Positions 46,057 to 53,818 of a DNA stretch of 64,000 bases are shown here, one piece after another. The notes beneath the pieces are model-generated. The model saw only the letters and a program-made list of their open reading frames with translations, ran no database searches and was not told the origin of the DNA. Origin of the DNA: Komagataeibacter xylinus (lineage in GTDB: Bacteria; Pseudomonadota; Alphaproteobacteria; Acetobacterales; Acetobacteraceae); contig NZ_JARWSK010000002.1 of assembly GCF_031081985.1 (NCBI RefSeq), forward strand, positions 310,001-374,000, given 5' to 3'. The first letter of the stretch is position 1. The number at the start of each line of letters is the position of its first letter. Both the position numbers and the translations under genes were made by a program.

Positions 46057-46110
46057 TAAAGCTTCAAGAAAAACGCCGCCTTTTTGAAAAAAGGCGGCGC
46101 CCGGAAACTT
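46057..46110 (-). repeat. Cloverleaf repeat, truncated copy 10
   Basis: Inverse orientation; the left arm and most of hairpin II are lost (AAAGCTTCAAGAAAAAC remains), hairpin I is perfect, right arm CCCGGAAACTTTCT. It exactly fills the 62-base gap between folC and the convergent MFS gene. Confidence 0.82.
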
Positions 46111-46111
46111 T

Positions 46112-47527
46112 CTATTTTTCCTCCGGCAGCGGAGCGCCCTGCCCGATTTCGCGCAGCGGCAGGCCCGCCATCAGGCGCTGCTCGATCTTTTCAAGCGACA
46201 TGTCCCGCGTCTCGGGAATGAAGCGCCATGTGACCAGCACAAAGAACAGGTTGAAGCCCGCAAACAGCCAGAAGGTCGGGCCATTGCCCATCCACTGCAA
46301 CAGCGACAGGAAGCTCGCGCCCACGATCATGTTGGCGATCCAGTTGGTGAGCGTGGAGATGGAAATGCCAAGGTCACGCCCCTGCAGCGGCTGCACCTCC
46401 GAGCACAGCACCCAGATCAGCGGACCCGCCGACATGGCGAAGCCGGAAATATAGATCAGCAGCATGAACACCGCGATGATCTGCTCCGACTGGTCCAGAT
46501 GCGGGCGGTTGAGCATGAAGCCAAGGCTACCCATGCCCACGGCCATGATCAGGAAGCCGGTATACAGGATCGGCTTGCGCCCCCAGCGATCGACAAGCCC
46601 GATGGCAATAAAGGTGGCCAGCATGTTCACCAGCCCCACCATGGCGGTGCACCACAGCTGCGCGGGGCCGACATAGCCTGCGAGCGCGAAGATCTTGGGG
46701 GCGTAGTACATCACCACGTTCACGCCCGCGAGCTGCTGCATGACCTGCAGCGTCATGCCCAGGAAGATGGAGCGGCGGAAATTGCGGTTGTTGCGCAGCA
46801 GGCTCCAGCCGCGCTGCTTCTGCTGGAGCTGGCGGCTGATGTTCTGGATCTCCTGCATGGCCACGCTTTTGTCGTTGCGCAGGTCTTCCAGCACTTCCAG
46901 CGCTTCCTTGCGGCGGCCACGCATCATGAGCCAGCGCGGGCTGTAGGGCAGGAACAGCACGCCAATCAGGAACAGCACGCCTGGCACGGCGGCCACGGCG
47001 AACATGCCGCGCCAGTTGCCCGTATAGCTGAACATGGTGTTGCTGAGAAAGGCGATGAAGATACCCGCCGTGATCATGAGCTGGTAGGTCGAGATCATGG
47101 CGCCACGCGCCTGCTCGCTTGCAATCTCGGACAGGTAGAGCGGCGCCGTGAACGCCGCCACCCCGATGGCAAGCCCCATGATGAGCCGCCCTGCAATCAT
47201 GGACGGGATCGACCACGCCAGCGCACAGGCCAACGAGCCCGCCACGAACACGGCCGCCCCCACCAGCAGCGCATGCTTGCGCCCGATCTGGTGCGACATC
47301 CAGCCCCCGCACAGCGAGCCAACGGCAGCACCGCCCATCATGGCGCTGACAATCCATTCCTGCTGCAGGGTGGTGGCGTGGAAGGTGGCGGCGAGCAGGT
47401 CGAGCGCACCGGAGATGACCCCGATATCAAGCCCGGCCATGAGGCCTGCAAGTGCCGCGAGGCAGCCAATGATGAGGGTACGCATCCGTGCCGAATCAAA
47501 TACGGCGGGCGCGGGCTGATTTTCCAT
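46112..47527 (-). CDS. MFS sugar porter (sugar:H+ symporter type)
   Basis: 471 residues, twelve membrane helices. Family signatures: GLMAGLDIGVISGAL at helix 1, GGWMSHQIGRKHALL after helix 2 (GRR/K loop), PLYLSEIASEQARGAM, PYSPRWLMMRGR in the central loop, QQLAGVNVVMYYAPKIF at helix 7, VDRWGRKPILY and a C-terminal RFIPETRDMSLE. These match the GalP/XylE/AraE branch, which imports monosaccharides with protons. The sugar cannot be decided. Its closest companion in the window is the second sugar porter at 52261. Confidence 0.92.
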   Translation of the reverse strand: MENQPAPAVFDSARMRTLIIGCLAALAGLMAGLDIGVISGALDLLAATFHATTLQQEWIVSAMMGGAAVGSLCGGWMSHQIGRKHALLVGAAVFVAGSLACALAWSIPSMIAGRLIMGLAIGVAAFTAPLYLSEIASEQARGAMISTYQLMITAGIFIAFLSNTMFSYTGNWRGMFAVAAVPGVLFLIGVLFLPYSPRWLMMRGRRKEALEVLEDLRNDKSVAMQEIQNISRQLQQKQRGWSLLRNNRNFRRSIFLGMTLQVMQQLAGVNVVMYYAPKIFALAGYVGPAQLWCTAMVGLVNMLATFIAIGLVDRWGRKPILYTGFLIMAVGMGSLGFMLNRPHLDQSEQIIAVFMLLIYISGFAMSAGPLIWVLCSEVQPLQGRDLGISISTLTNWIANMIVGASFLSLLQWMGNGPTFWLFAGFNLFFVLVTWRFIPETRDMSLEKIEQRLMAGLPLREIGQGAPLPEEK

Positions 47528-47571
47528 TAAAATCCGGTCCTTTTATATTCTTATTGTTGCCGGTGATCACA

Positions 47572-48090
47572 TTATTCCTGCCGCGCGAGGCCGGTCAGGA
47601 GAAAGAACGATACACCATATTCGCGCGTCCGGTCGGGATCATGTTCCAGCAGCCTGTCAATGACAAATCGTTTTACCCTAAAAACAACAGGGCTATCCGC
47701 TCTATGCCCTGCTTCACAGTCCGATTCCATGACTTCCATCATGTTTGCAAGCCATGGCAGCACGCCCGGGCGTTCAGTCAGCGCCAGGGGCGCGCGGGGC
47801 GAGAACAGGAGCGTGCCACGCGCGCGCAGCGTGTCCATCCCGGCGGCAGTGGTGATATGGTAAAGATAGCCATCCGGCCCGTCATCAGGGCGCAGGCTGC
47901 GGGCCGACACGACCGTCAGCCCCAGCCCGGCAATATCAAGATAGGTCAGCGCATGCGGGCGGCCCATTGGGGCCGTGGCAAACAGATCAGGCTGCGCGAC
48001 CGCGGGCGCGGGCGGTGCCGCAGGGGGTACCGTAGGCCGCCTGCGGCGTGGGTGCCGGGGGGCGGTCGGTATGAGCGGCAGTCCTGACAT
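47572..48090 (-). CDS. Uncharacterised protein, possible ADP-ribosyltransferase-like fold
   Basis: 172 residues from the ATG at 48090 (AAGGG upstream; an ATG at 48114 is possible). The first 45 residues are Pro/Arg-rich and disordered (RHPRRRRPTVPPAAPPAPA). The core contains YLYHITTAAGMDTLRARGTL, then LTERPGVLPWLANMM and PVVFRVKRFVID. The spacing of Y-H-x-T, a Gly-containing helix and a later LTE...W resembles small ART/RES-type proteins, but this rests on pattern memory and may be chance. It lies between zur and the sugar porter on the same strand. Confidence 0.6.
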   Translation of the reverse strand: MSGLPLIPTAPRHPRRRRPTVPPAAPPAPAVAQPDLFATAPMGRPHALTYLDIAGLGLTVVSARSLRPDDGPDGYLYHITTAAGMDTLRARGTLLFSPRAPLALTERPGVLPWLANMMEVMESDCEAGHRADSPVVFRVKRFVIDRLLEHDPDRTREYGVSFFLLTGLARQE

Positions 48091-48178
48091 CCTGCCCTTG
48101 CGCCCGTGCCCCATGCATCCGCCCCATCAATACCGGCTCACGCCCCCTCAAGGGCCGCGCCTGTCCATTCAACCACCC

Positions 48179-48667
48179 TCAGCTACACGCGGCGCACACG
48201 CCTTCGGCCTCGATGGTGGTCTGCCGCACCGTAAAGCCCCGCGCCTTCGTCACCTCAAGCAGCGCCTTGAGGATATGGGGATCATCGAGTTCGGTCACAC
48301 GCCCGCACGCACTACAGATCAGGAACTGCGCCGCATGGACATGACCGTGACAGGCATGCCCCGATTCCAGCATATGCCTGCACCCCACGAAGGCCGAAAG
48401 CCGCTCGATCTTGTGGATCAGCCCCTGCTCCATCAGAAAATCCAGCGCCCGGTACACCGTGGGCGGCGCCACCGGCTTGCCCCGGCTGGCACGGATCTGC
48501 TCAAGCAGTTCATAGGCACCAAGCGGCCGCTCGGCCGCCAGCACCAGGCCAAGCACCAGGCGGCGCATGTCCGTCAGCCTGACCGCGCGCGCGGCGCACA
48601 GGCTGGCAGCCTGCTCAAGCAGGGACTCCGTCCCCGCGGGCAGGTCGGTTCCGGCCATCTGTGTCAT
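48179..48667 (-). CDS. zur: Zinc-responsive Fur-family regulator
   Basis: 162 residues from the ATG at 48667; other starts nearby are possible. Winged helix RLTDMRRLVLGLVLAAERPLGAYELLEQI then PPTVYRALDFLMEQGLIHKIE, the Fur DNA-binding pattern; structural zinc cysteines in LICSACGRVTE and GVCAACS; HACHGHVHAAQF supplies further ligands. The HxH-rich centre and short length fit Zur better than Fur, but metal choice is inferred. It represses zinc uptake genes when zinc is plentiful. A 43-residue membrane protein gene lies just upstream. Confidence 0.85.
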   Translation of the reverse strand: MTQMAGTDLPAGTESLLEQAASLCAARAVRLTDMRRLVLGLVLAAERPLGAYELLEQIRASRGKPVAPPTVYRALDFLMEQGLIHKIERLSAFVGCRHMLESGHACHGHVHAAQFLICSACGRVTELDDPHILKALLEVTKARGFTVRQTTIEAEGVCAACS

Positions 48668-48739
48668 GCGGGCCACTGCTGTGCTCCTGTGCGGTTGCCG
48701 GGGGGGTTCAACCATCCTGCCCCGTATCCCGGCAGGCGG

Positions 48740-48871
48740 TCAGTCCGGCAGGTGATCCACCCACATGGCCATCAGGACCACGAAAAGGGCAAGTCCCGCA
48801 TGTATCCAGATCAGTCCGCGCAGCGTCAAGACAGGAACCTGCGGAGCGCGGGCGCGCGGGGTCTGTGCCAT
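48740..48871 (-). CDS. Small single-helix membrane protein (43 residues)
   Basis: ATG with AAGGAG nine bases upstream. A basic N-terminus (AQTPRARAPQVPVLTLRG) is followed by one long hydrophobic helix (LIWIHAGLALFVVLMAMWV) and a short acidic end (DHLPD), consistent with a single-pass inner-membrane protein with its N-terminus inside. It precedes zur by 72 bases on the same strand and may be co-transcribed with it. No family is recognised; it is supported by its ribosome binding site and topology. Confidence 0.6.
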   Translation of the reverse strand: MAQTPRARAPQVPVLTLRGLIWIHAGLALFVVLMAMWVDHLPD

Positions 48872-48950
48872 GGCATCTGCTCCTTCTGTCGCATTACTGC
48901 GCTGTGCATGCGACAAAAGGCTGGATTTTTTCTTAATATGAAGAAGTGCA

Positions 48951-49029
48951 AGAAGTTTTTGGTGACGCTTTTTTCAAAAATCTTCGAAGAACGCCGCCTT
49001 TTTGAAAAAAGGCGGCATCCAGAAACTTT
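48951..49029 (-). repeat. Cloverleaf repeat, full copy 11
   Basis: Inverse orientation. Outer arms AGAAGTTTTTGG / CCAGAAACTTTT, hairpin II with mismatches (ACGCTTTTTT...AAAATCTTC), hairpin I perfect. It lies 3' of the flavin reductase gene. Confidence 0.85.
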
Positions 49030-49051
49030 TATTGTTTTTTATTAATGGTTT

Positions 49052-49064
49052 GTTTTCAAACAGT
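49052..49064 (-). repeat. AT-rich side module linked to repeat copy 11
   Basis: GTTTTCAAACAGT, on the hairpin I side, ending three bases from the flavin reductase stop; same layout as copies 5 and 7. Confidence 0.6.
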
Positions 49065-49067
49065 ATT

Positions 49068-49553
49068 TTATTCGTGCGGCAGCATGTGATAGCTGCGGTT
49101 GAAATAGACCAGCCCGCCACGCGGGCTGGAATTGCGCAGGCTTTCCACCGCGCCGAACATGACGCTGTGGGTGCCGACTTCCACAATCCGCTCGATGCGG
49201 CAGTCAAGCGACAGCACCGCCTCGTTCAGCACGGGCGCGCCCGTGGTCAGCGTATCCCAGTGCCCGGAGCGGAAGCGCTCGGCCTGCTCGAGCGGGCTTG
49301 CGAACACACCCGATATGTCCTGCTGGTCGGCGGCGAGCACATTGATGCACATGGCCGCATCCACCCGAAAACGGTCGCGCACGCGGGAATTGCGGTTGAG
49401 GCAGACCAGAACCGTGGGCGGCGTATCGGTTACCGAACACACGGCAGACGCGGTAAAACCCGCCGGGTCTTCCAGTGTTCCCGTCGTGACAACATTCACG
49501 GCCGCGCCAAGGCGGGCCATGGCGTTGCGAAAGGTGAGGGCGTCAATCCCCAT
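49068..49553 (-). CDS. Flavin reductase (FMN-binding, RutF/HpaC-like)
   Basis: 161 residues. The split-barrel FMN domain is seen as FRNAMARLGAAVNVVTT, then GFTASAVCSVTDTPPTVLVCLNRNS and FCINVL-like AMCINVLAADQQ, and ends with the typical GGLVYFNRSYH. Such proteins reduce free flavin with NAD(P)H and feed it to two-component monooxygenases; no partner monooxygenase of that type is adjacent (the FAD enzyme at 11776 is a one-component type). Divergent from the acyl-CoA hydrolase gene. Confidence 0.88.
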   Translation of the reverse strand: MGIDALTFRNAMARLGAAVNVVTTGTLEDPAGFTASAVCSVTDTPPTVLVCLNRNSRVRDRFRVDAAMCINVLAADQQDISGVFASPLEQAERFRSGHWDTLTTGAPVLNEAVLSLDCRIERIVEVGTHSVMFGAVESLRNSSPRGGLVYFNRSYHMLPHE

Positions 49554-49679
49554 GGTGCTTGTGCCTTCGGTAACTGTGCATGCCTGTAGTCCGCACGCAG
49601 CCGTGACGCCGGACAGCAGCGGAGGTAGCGCATTCTACCCTCGTTGAATACCGCAAAACCACATGAAAGGACGCAATCC

Positions 49680-50741
49680 GTGCCCCCCGAACCGATCCAG
49701 ACCACCGTGCAGGGCGCACTCGGCCGCATCACGCTTGCCCGCCCCGAGGCCCTCAACGCCCTGAACCTGAACATGATCGACCACCTTGCCGCCACCATGC
49801 ATGCGTGGCGTCACGACCCACGGATTGAAACCGTGCTGCTTGACAGCACCAGCCCCCGCGCCTTCTGCGCGGGCGGCGATATCCGCGCCATCCGCGCCCT
49901 GTTGAGCGAGCATGGGGTCGAGGCGGCGACACAACCCTTCCGCCACAGCTACCGGCTGGCCTCGATGCTGGCGGGCTACCCCAAGCCGGTTGTCTCGTTC
50001 CTTGACGGGATCTGCATGGGCGGCGGCGTGGGGCTTGGCGGACATGTGCGCCACCGCATCGTGACCGAGCGCGCCTGCGTGGCCATGCCCGAGAACGCCA
50101 TTGCGCTGACGCCGGATGCCGGCGGCTCCTACCTGCTTTCCCGCGCGCCGGGGCTGAGCGGGCTACGCCTTGGCCTGACCGGCGCGCGCATGAACGCCAC
50201 CATGGCCATTGCCGCAGGCTTTGCTGACCGGCAGGCCCCCTCCGACCAGCTTGAAAACATAAGGCACGCACTCACCCACACGCCCGCGGGGCAGGTGATG
50301 GACAGCCTGCCGCCCTGCCCTGCCCTTGATGGCGGCCCGGACACCGCCACCATCGCCCCGGTCTATGACGCGCCGGACGTGGCGACGGTCATGGCGCGGC
50401 TCGAGGCGCATCCGGCCCCGTGGGCGCAGGCGGACCTGGCCGCCCTGCGGGGGGCGTGCCCGTTCTCACTGTGCATCACCTTTGCCGCCTATCATGCAGC
50501 CCGCGCCCTGCCCGACTTTGACCATGTGCTGGAGCAGGAATTCCAGCTCATCTGCCAGTTGCTCCGCCGCCCTGACTTTGCCGAGGGCGTGCGCGCCCGC
50601 CTGATCGACAAGGACAACGCGCCGCGCTGGTCACCGGCCACGCTTGGCGATGTATCGGAGCGCGAAATTGCCTCCTGCCTGCAAAACCATGCATCCTTTT
50701 CCCTCGACCTGCCCGTTCTCGATGCGGACCAGGAACAATAA
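49680..50741 (+). CDS. Enoyl-CoA hydratase/isomerase family protein (3-hydroxyisobutyryl-CoA hydrolase-like)
   Basis: 353 residues from the GTG at 49680, which has AAGGA eight bases upstream. Crotonase-fold blocks: GRITLARPEALNALNLNMID, AFCAGGDIRAI (oxyanion hole), and LDGICMGGGVGLGGHVRHRI with MPENAIALTPDAGGSY, in which the Glu and Asp match the 3-hydroxyisobutyryl-CoA hydrolase subgroup, as does the long C-terminal extension. In that role it would act in valine breakdown; other acyl-CoA hydration or hydrolysis cannot be excluded. selO follows 19 bases later. Confidence 0.82.
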   Translation: MPPEPIQTTVQGALGRITLARPEALNALNLNMIDHLAATMHAWRHDPRIETVLLDSTSPRAFCAGGDIRAIRALLSEHGVEAATQPFRHSYRLASMLAGYPKPVVSFLDGICMGGGVGLGGHVRHRIVTERACVAMPENAIALTPDAGGSYLLSRAPGLSGLRLGLTGARMNATMAIAAGFADRQAPSDQLENIRHALTHTPAGQVMDSLPPCPALDGGPDTATIAPVYDAPDVATVMARLEAHPAPWAQADLAALRGACPFSLCITFAAYHAARALPDFDHVLEQEFQLICQLLRRPDFAEGVRARLIDKDNAPRWSPATLGDVSEREIASCLQNHASFSLDLPVLDADQEQ

Positions 50742-50760
50742 GTTATCACCCGTAAAGTAG

Positions 50761-52197
50761 ATGAAAATGCCATTCTCCGATTGCTACGCCCCCGCCACCC
50801 ATCACAGCCGCCTCGGCAATGAATTCTATGACGTGGTGCAAGCCGCCACCTTCCCCGCCCATATCCTGCGCTACCGCAATCATGATGTTTCGCCCCGCAT
50901 CGGCCTTGACGGGCTGACGGATGCGGAATGGATCCGCCATTTCGGTCATTTCGATCCCCTGCCCGGCTCGCTGCCCCGGCCACTCGCCCTGCGCTATCAC
51001 GGCCATCAGTTCCGGTCGTACAACCCCGACCTTGGCGATGGGCGGGGCTTCCTGTTCGCTCAGCTCATGGACAGCGTGGATGGCCGCCTGCTCGATATCG
51101 GCACCAAGGGCAACGGCACCACGCCGTGGTCACGCGGGGGCGACGGGCGGCTGACGCTCAAGGGCGGCGTGCGTGAAATCCTGGCCAGCGAACGGCTTGA
51201 TGCGATGGGCGTGCGCACCTCGCGCACATTGAGCGTGATCGAAACCGGCGAGGCCCTGCACCGGGGCGACGAACCCTCGCCCACGCGGTCATGCGTGCTG
51301 GCGCGGCTCAGCCATTCGCACATCCGCATCGGCACGTTCCAGCGTCTTGTCGCCAATGATGACAAGGCCAGCCTGAAGCACCTCGTGACCTATGTGCTCG
51401 AAACCTATTACCCCCACCTTGCCAATGAACCCGACCCGGCGGCAGCACTCTATGATGCCGCCACCACCCGCATGGCCGAGATGACGGCGCAATGGATGAC
51501 GGCGGGCTTCGTGCACGGGGTGCTCAATACCGATAACATAAACCTGACCGGCGAGAGCTTCGATTACGGCCCGTGGCGGTTCCTGCCCAGTTTCGACCCC
51601 CGCTTCACTGCCGCCTATTTCGACCATTCGGGCCTGTATGCCTATGGCCGCCAGCCCGAGGCGATGATGTGGAACGTGGCCCGGCTGGGAGAGTGCCTGA
51701 TCGCGCTTTCGTCACTTGAGAAAATTCAAAGTATTTTTGATGACTTCTGGGAGAGATATGAAAGATTCCTTGATATTTCTGTATTAAACCGGCTTGGCGT
51801 CAATGAAATTTCAAGAAAATCATCGCAACATCTGCGTGAATGTCTGTTCTCATTCATGGAAGAAAGCCAGATTGGGTTTGAATTTCCGTTTTTTGACTGG
51901 TATGGTGGCCCCAAGAGCCAGAAACGGGCCGTATCAGGGCCACGTGCATCTTTTTATGCACAGGACAGTTTCCGCCCCGTGCAGGGCGCGCTCATGGAGC
52001 ATGAGCCCGTGCCCGGCTGTGACCTGTCGCACCCCTATTTCAATGACGGGGCGGCGTGCCTGATGCCGGTCGAAACCGTGGAAGCCCTGTGGCAGCCCAT
52101 CGCCACGGCCGATGACTGGAACGGCCTGCACGCCACAATGGGGCACATTGCCCGCATGAAGGCCGCGCTATCCATGCCCCACCACGGGGCAGGCTGA
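50761..52197 (+). CDS. selO: Protein adenylyltransferase SelO (YdiU)
   Basis: 478 residues. A pseudokinase-fold enzyme that transfers AMP to protein hydroxyls. Seen: LALRYHGHQFRSYNPDLGDGRG, QLMD...LLDIGTKGNGTTPWSRGGDG (nucleotide-binding loop), LKGGVREILASERLDAMG, VHGVLNTDNINLTGESFDYGPW (catalytic loop and metal-binding Asp) and FDHSGLYAYGRQPEAMMWN. The terminal Cys/Sec of some SelO proteins is absent. Codons about 51715-51960 are unusually AT-rich compared with the rest of the gene. Confidence 0.93.
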   Translation: MKMPFSDCYAPATHHSRLGNEFYDVVQAATFPAHILRYRNHDVSPRIGLDGLTDAEWIRHFGHFDPLPGSLPRPLALRYHGHQFRSYNPDLGDGRGFLFAQLMDSVDGRLLDIGTKGNGTTPWSRGGDGRLTLKGGVREILASERLDAMGVRTSRTLSVIETGEALHRGDEPSPTRSCVLARLSHSHIRIGTFQRLVANDDKASLKHLVTYVLETYYPHLANEPDPAAALYDAATTRMAEMTAQWMTAGFVHGVLNTDNINLTGESFDYGPWRFLPSFDPRFTAAYFDHSGLYAYGRQPEAMMWNVARLGECLIALSSLEKIQSIFDDFWERYERFLDISVLNRLGVNEISRKSSQHLRECLFSFMEESQIGFEFPFFDWYGGPKSQKRAVSGPRASFYAQDSFRPVQGALMEHEPVPGCDLSHPYFNDGAACLMPVETVEALWQPIATADDWNGLHATMGHIARMKAALSMPHHGAG

Positions 52198-52260
52198 CCC
52201 CGCGGGGGAACCGGGCCGATACGGATGAATTATAACAATAAGGAAGGAAAAGGCACCCGC

Positions 52261-53739
52261 ATGAACACCCAGTCCCCCCCAAACCAGACTACGCAGCAGC
52301 CCACCGAACCGTTACCCGATCTGTCGCAGATCGAGATTTCACCCAATGCGCGCAAGACCCTGTGGCTCGCAGCCATCGTGGCCGCAATCTGTGGCGGCCT
52401 CTATGGTTACGATACCGGCATCGTATCGGGCGCGCTTTTGCTCATTACGCGTGATTTCCATCTCAGCAGCTTCCTGCAGGAGATGGTGGCCTCCGCCATC
52501 CTGGCGGGCGCGGTGCTTGGCTCGCTGCTCACCGGCTGGCTGTCGGAGCATTATGGCCGGCGCAAATCGGTCATGATCGTCACGGCGGTGTTCGTGCTCG
52601 GCGCACTGGCCTGCGCGTTTTCGCCCGATGTCTATACGCTCATCGCGGCGCGCGTGTTCCTCGGGCTTGCAGTCGGTGGCTCCACGCAGGTGGTGCCGAT
52701 GTACATCTCGGAACTCGCCCCCGCGCACAAGCGCGGCCACATGGTCACGATGTTCAACATCGCCATCGGCATCGGCATCTTTGCCGCCAACATCATTGGC
52801 TTTGCCGCGCGTGATGCGTGGGGCTGGCGGCCGATGGTGGCCATTGCAGCCATTCCGGCGGCGGGCGTGTTCATCTCCATGTTCTTCCTGCCCAAGAGCC
52901 CGCGCTGGGCGGCGGAGCATGAAAGCCTTGATTCCGCCCTTGAGCAGCTCCAGCGCATCCGCACCTCCGAGCGCGAGATCCGCCGCGAGATGCGCCGCAT
53001 CCACGCCAATGCCAATGAGGAGACCGACCCGCGCGATGTCGGCTGGCGCGGCATCCGCCAGCCCTGGGTGCGCCCCGCACTCGTGGCCGCCCTTGGCGTT
53101 GCCTTCTTCACGCAGGCAGGCGGGCTGGAGATGATGATCTACTATGCGCCGACCTTCCTGTCGGATGCAGGCTTTGGCAGTTCATCGGCACTGATGGCCA
53201 GCATCGGCATTTCCATCATCTATCTGGTCATGACCGTGCTGGGCTCGAACATTGTTGACCGTATCGGCCGCCGCCGCCTTGTGCTGGTCATGGGGCCGGG
53301 CAGCGTGCTGAGCCTGATCGGGCTGGGCATCATGTTCCTGGCCCACCCGCAGCCGGGCAGCATGGGCAGCTGGTTGATCATTGTGTTCATGCTGCTGTTC
53401 ATGGTGTTCAACGCTGGCGGCATTCAGGTGGTGGGCTGGCTGCTCGGCGCCGAGATGTTCCCGCTTTCCATGCGCGGCAACGCCACCAGCCTGCATTCCG
53501 CCATGCTGTGGGGCAGTGACCTGCTGGTCACCAGCACGGCGCTCACGCTGGTCACCAAGATCACGCTGGGCGGCACCATGTGGTTCTATGCCGGGGTAAA
53601 CCTGCTTTCGGTGCTGTTCGTGTATTTCATGGTGCCTGAAACGCGCGGCGCCTCGCTGGAGGATATCGAGGAGGCGCTGCGTGAAGGCCGCTTCCGCCCC
53701 ACGCGCGGCAACACCGCGATCGTGGAGGAAGAGGAATAA
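52261..53739 (+). CDS. MFS sugar porter
   Basis: 492 residues from the ATG at 52261, preceded by AAGGAAGGA. Twelve helices with the sugar-porter signatures GLYGYDTGIVSGALLLI, TGWLSEHYGRRKSVM, PMYISELAPAHKRGHM, PKSPRWAAEHES, DRIGRRRLVLV and the C-terminal PETRGASLEDIE. It differs in helix 7 from the GalP-type (QAGGLEMMIYYAPTFL in place of QQLAGVN). Imports a sugar or polyol with protons; substrate open. Its stop codon lies inside the first bases of cloverleaf copy 12. Confidence 0.92.
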   Translation: MNTQSPPNQTTQQPTEPLPDLSQIEISPNARKTLWLAAIVAAICGGLYGYDTGIVSGALLLITRDFHLSSFLQEMVASAILAGAVLGSLLTGWLSEHYGRRKSVMIVTAVFVLGALACAFSPDVYTLIAARVFLGLAVGGSTQVVPMYISELAPAHKRGHMVTMFNIAIGIGIFAANIIGFAARDAWGWRPMVAIAAIPAAGVFISMFFLPKSPRWAAEHESLDSALEQLQRIRTSEREIRREMRRIHANANEETDPRDVGWRGIRQPWVRPALVAALGVAFFTQAGGLEMMIYYAPTFLSDAGFGSSSALMASIGISIIYLVMTVLGSNIVDRIGRRRLVLVMGPGSVLSLIGLGIMFLAHPQPGSMGSWLIIVFMLLFMVFNAGGIQVVGWLLGAEMFPLSMRGNATSLHSAMLWGSDLLVTSTALTLVTKITLGGTMWFYAGVNLLSVLFVYFMVPETRGASLEDIEEALREGRFRPTRGNTAIVEEEE

Positions 53740-53817
53740 AGGTTTTTGGGTGCCGCCTTTTTTCAAAAAGGCGGCGTTCTTTAGAAGCTTTCTGAAAAAA
53801 GCTTCACCAAAAACTTC
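53738..53817 (+). repeat. Cloverleaf repeat, full copy 12, overlapping a stop codon
   Basis: The left arm AAAGGTTTTTGGG begins within the TAA of the MFS gene; hairpin I is perfect, hairpin II has one mismatch (GAAGCTTTCTG), right arm CCAAAAACTT. It fills the whole gap to the convergent S9 peptidase gene. Confidence 0.9.
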
Positions 53818-53818
53818 C

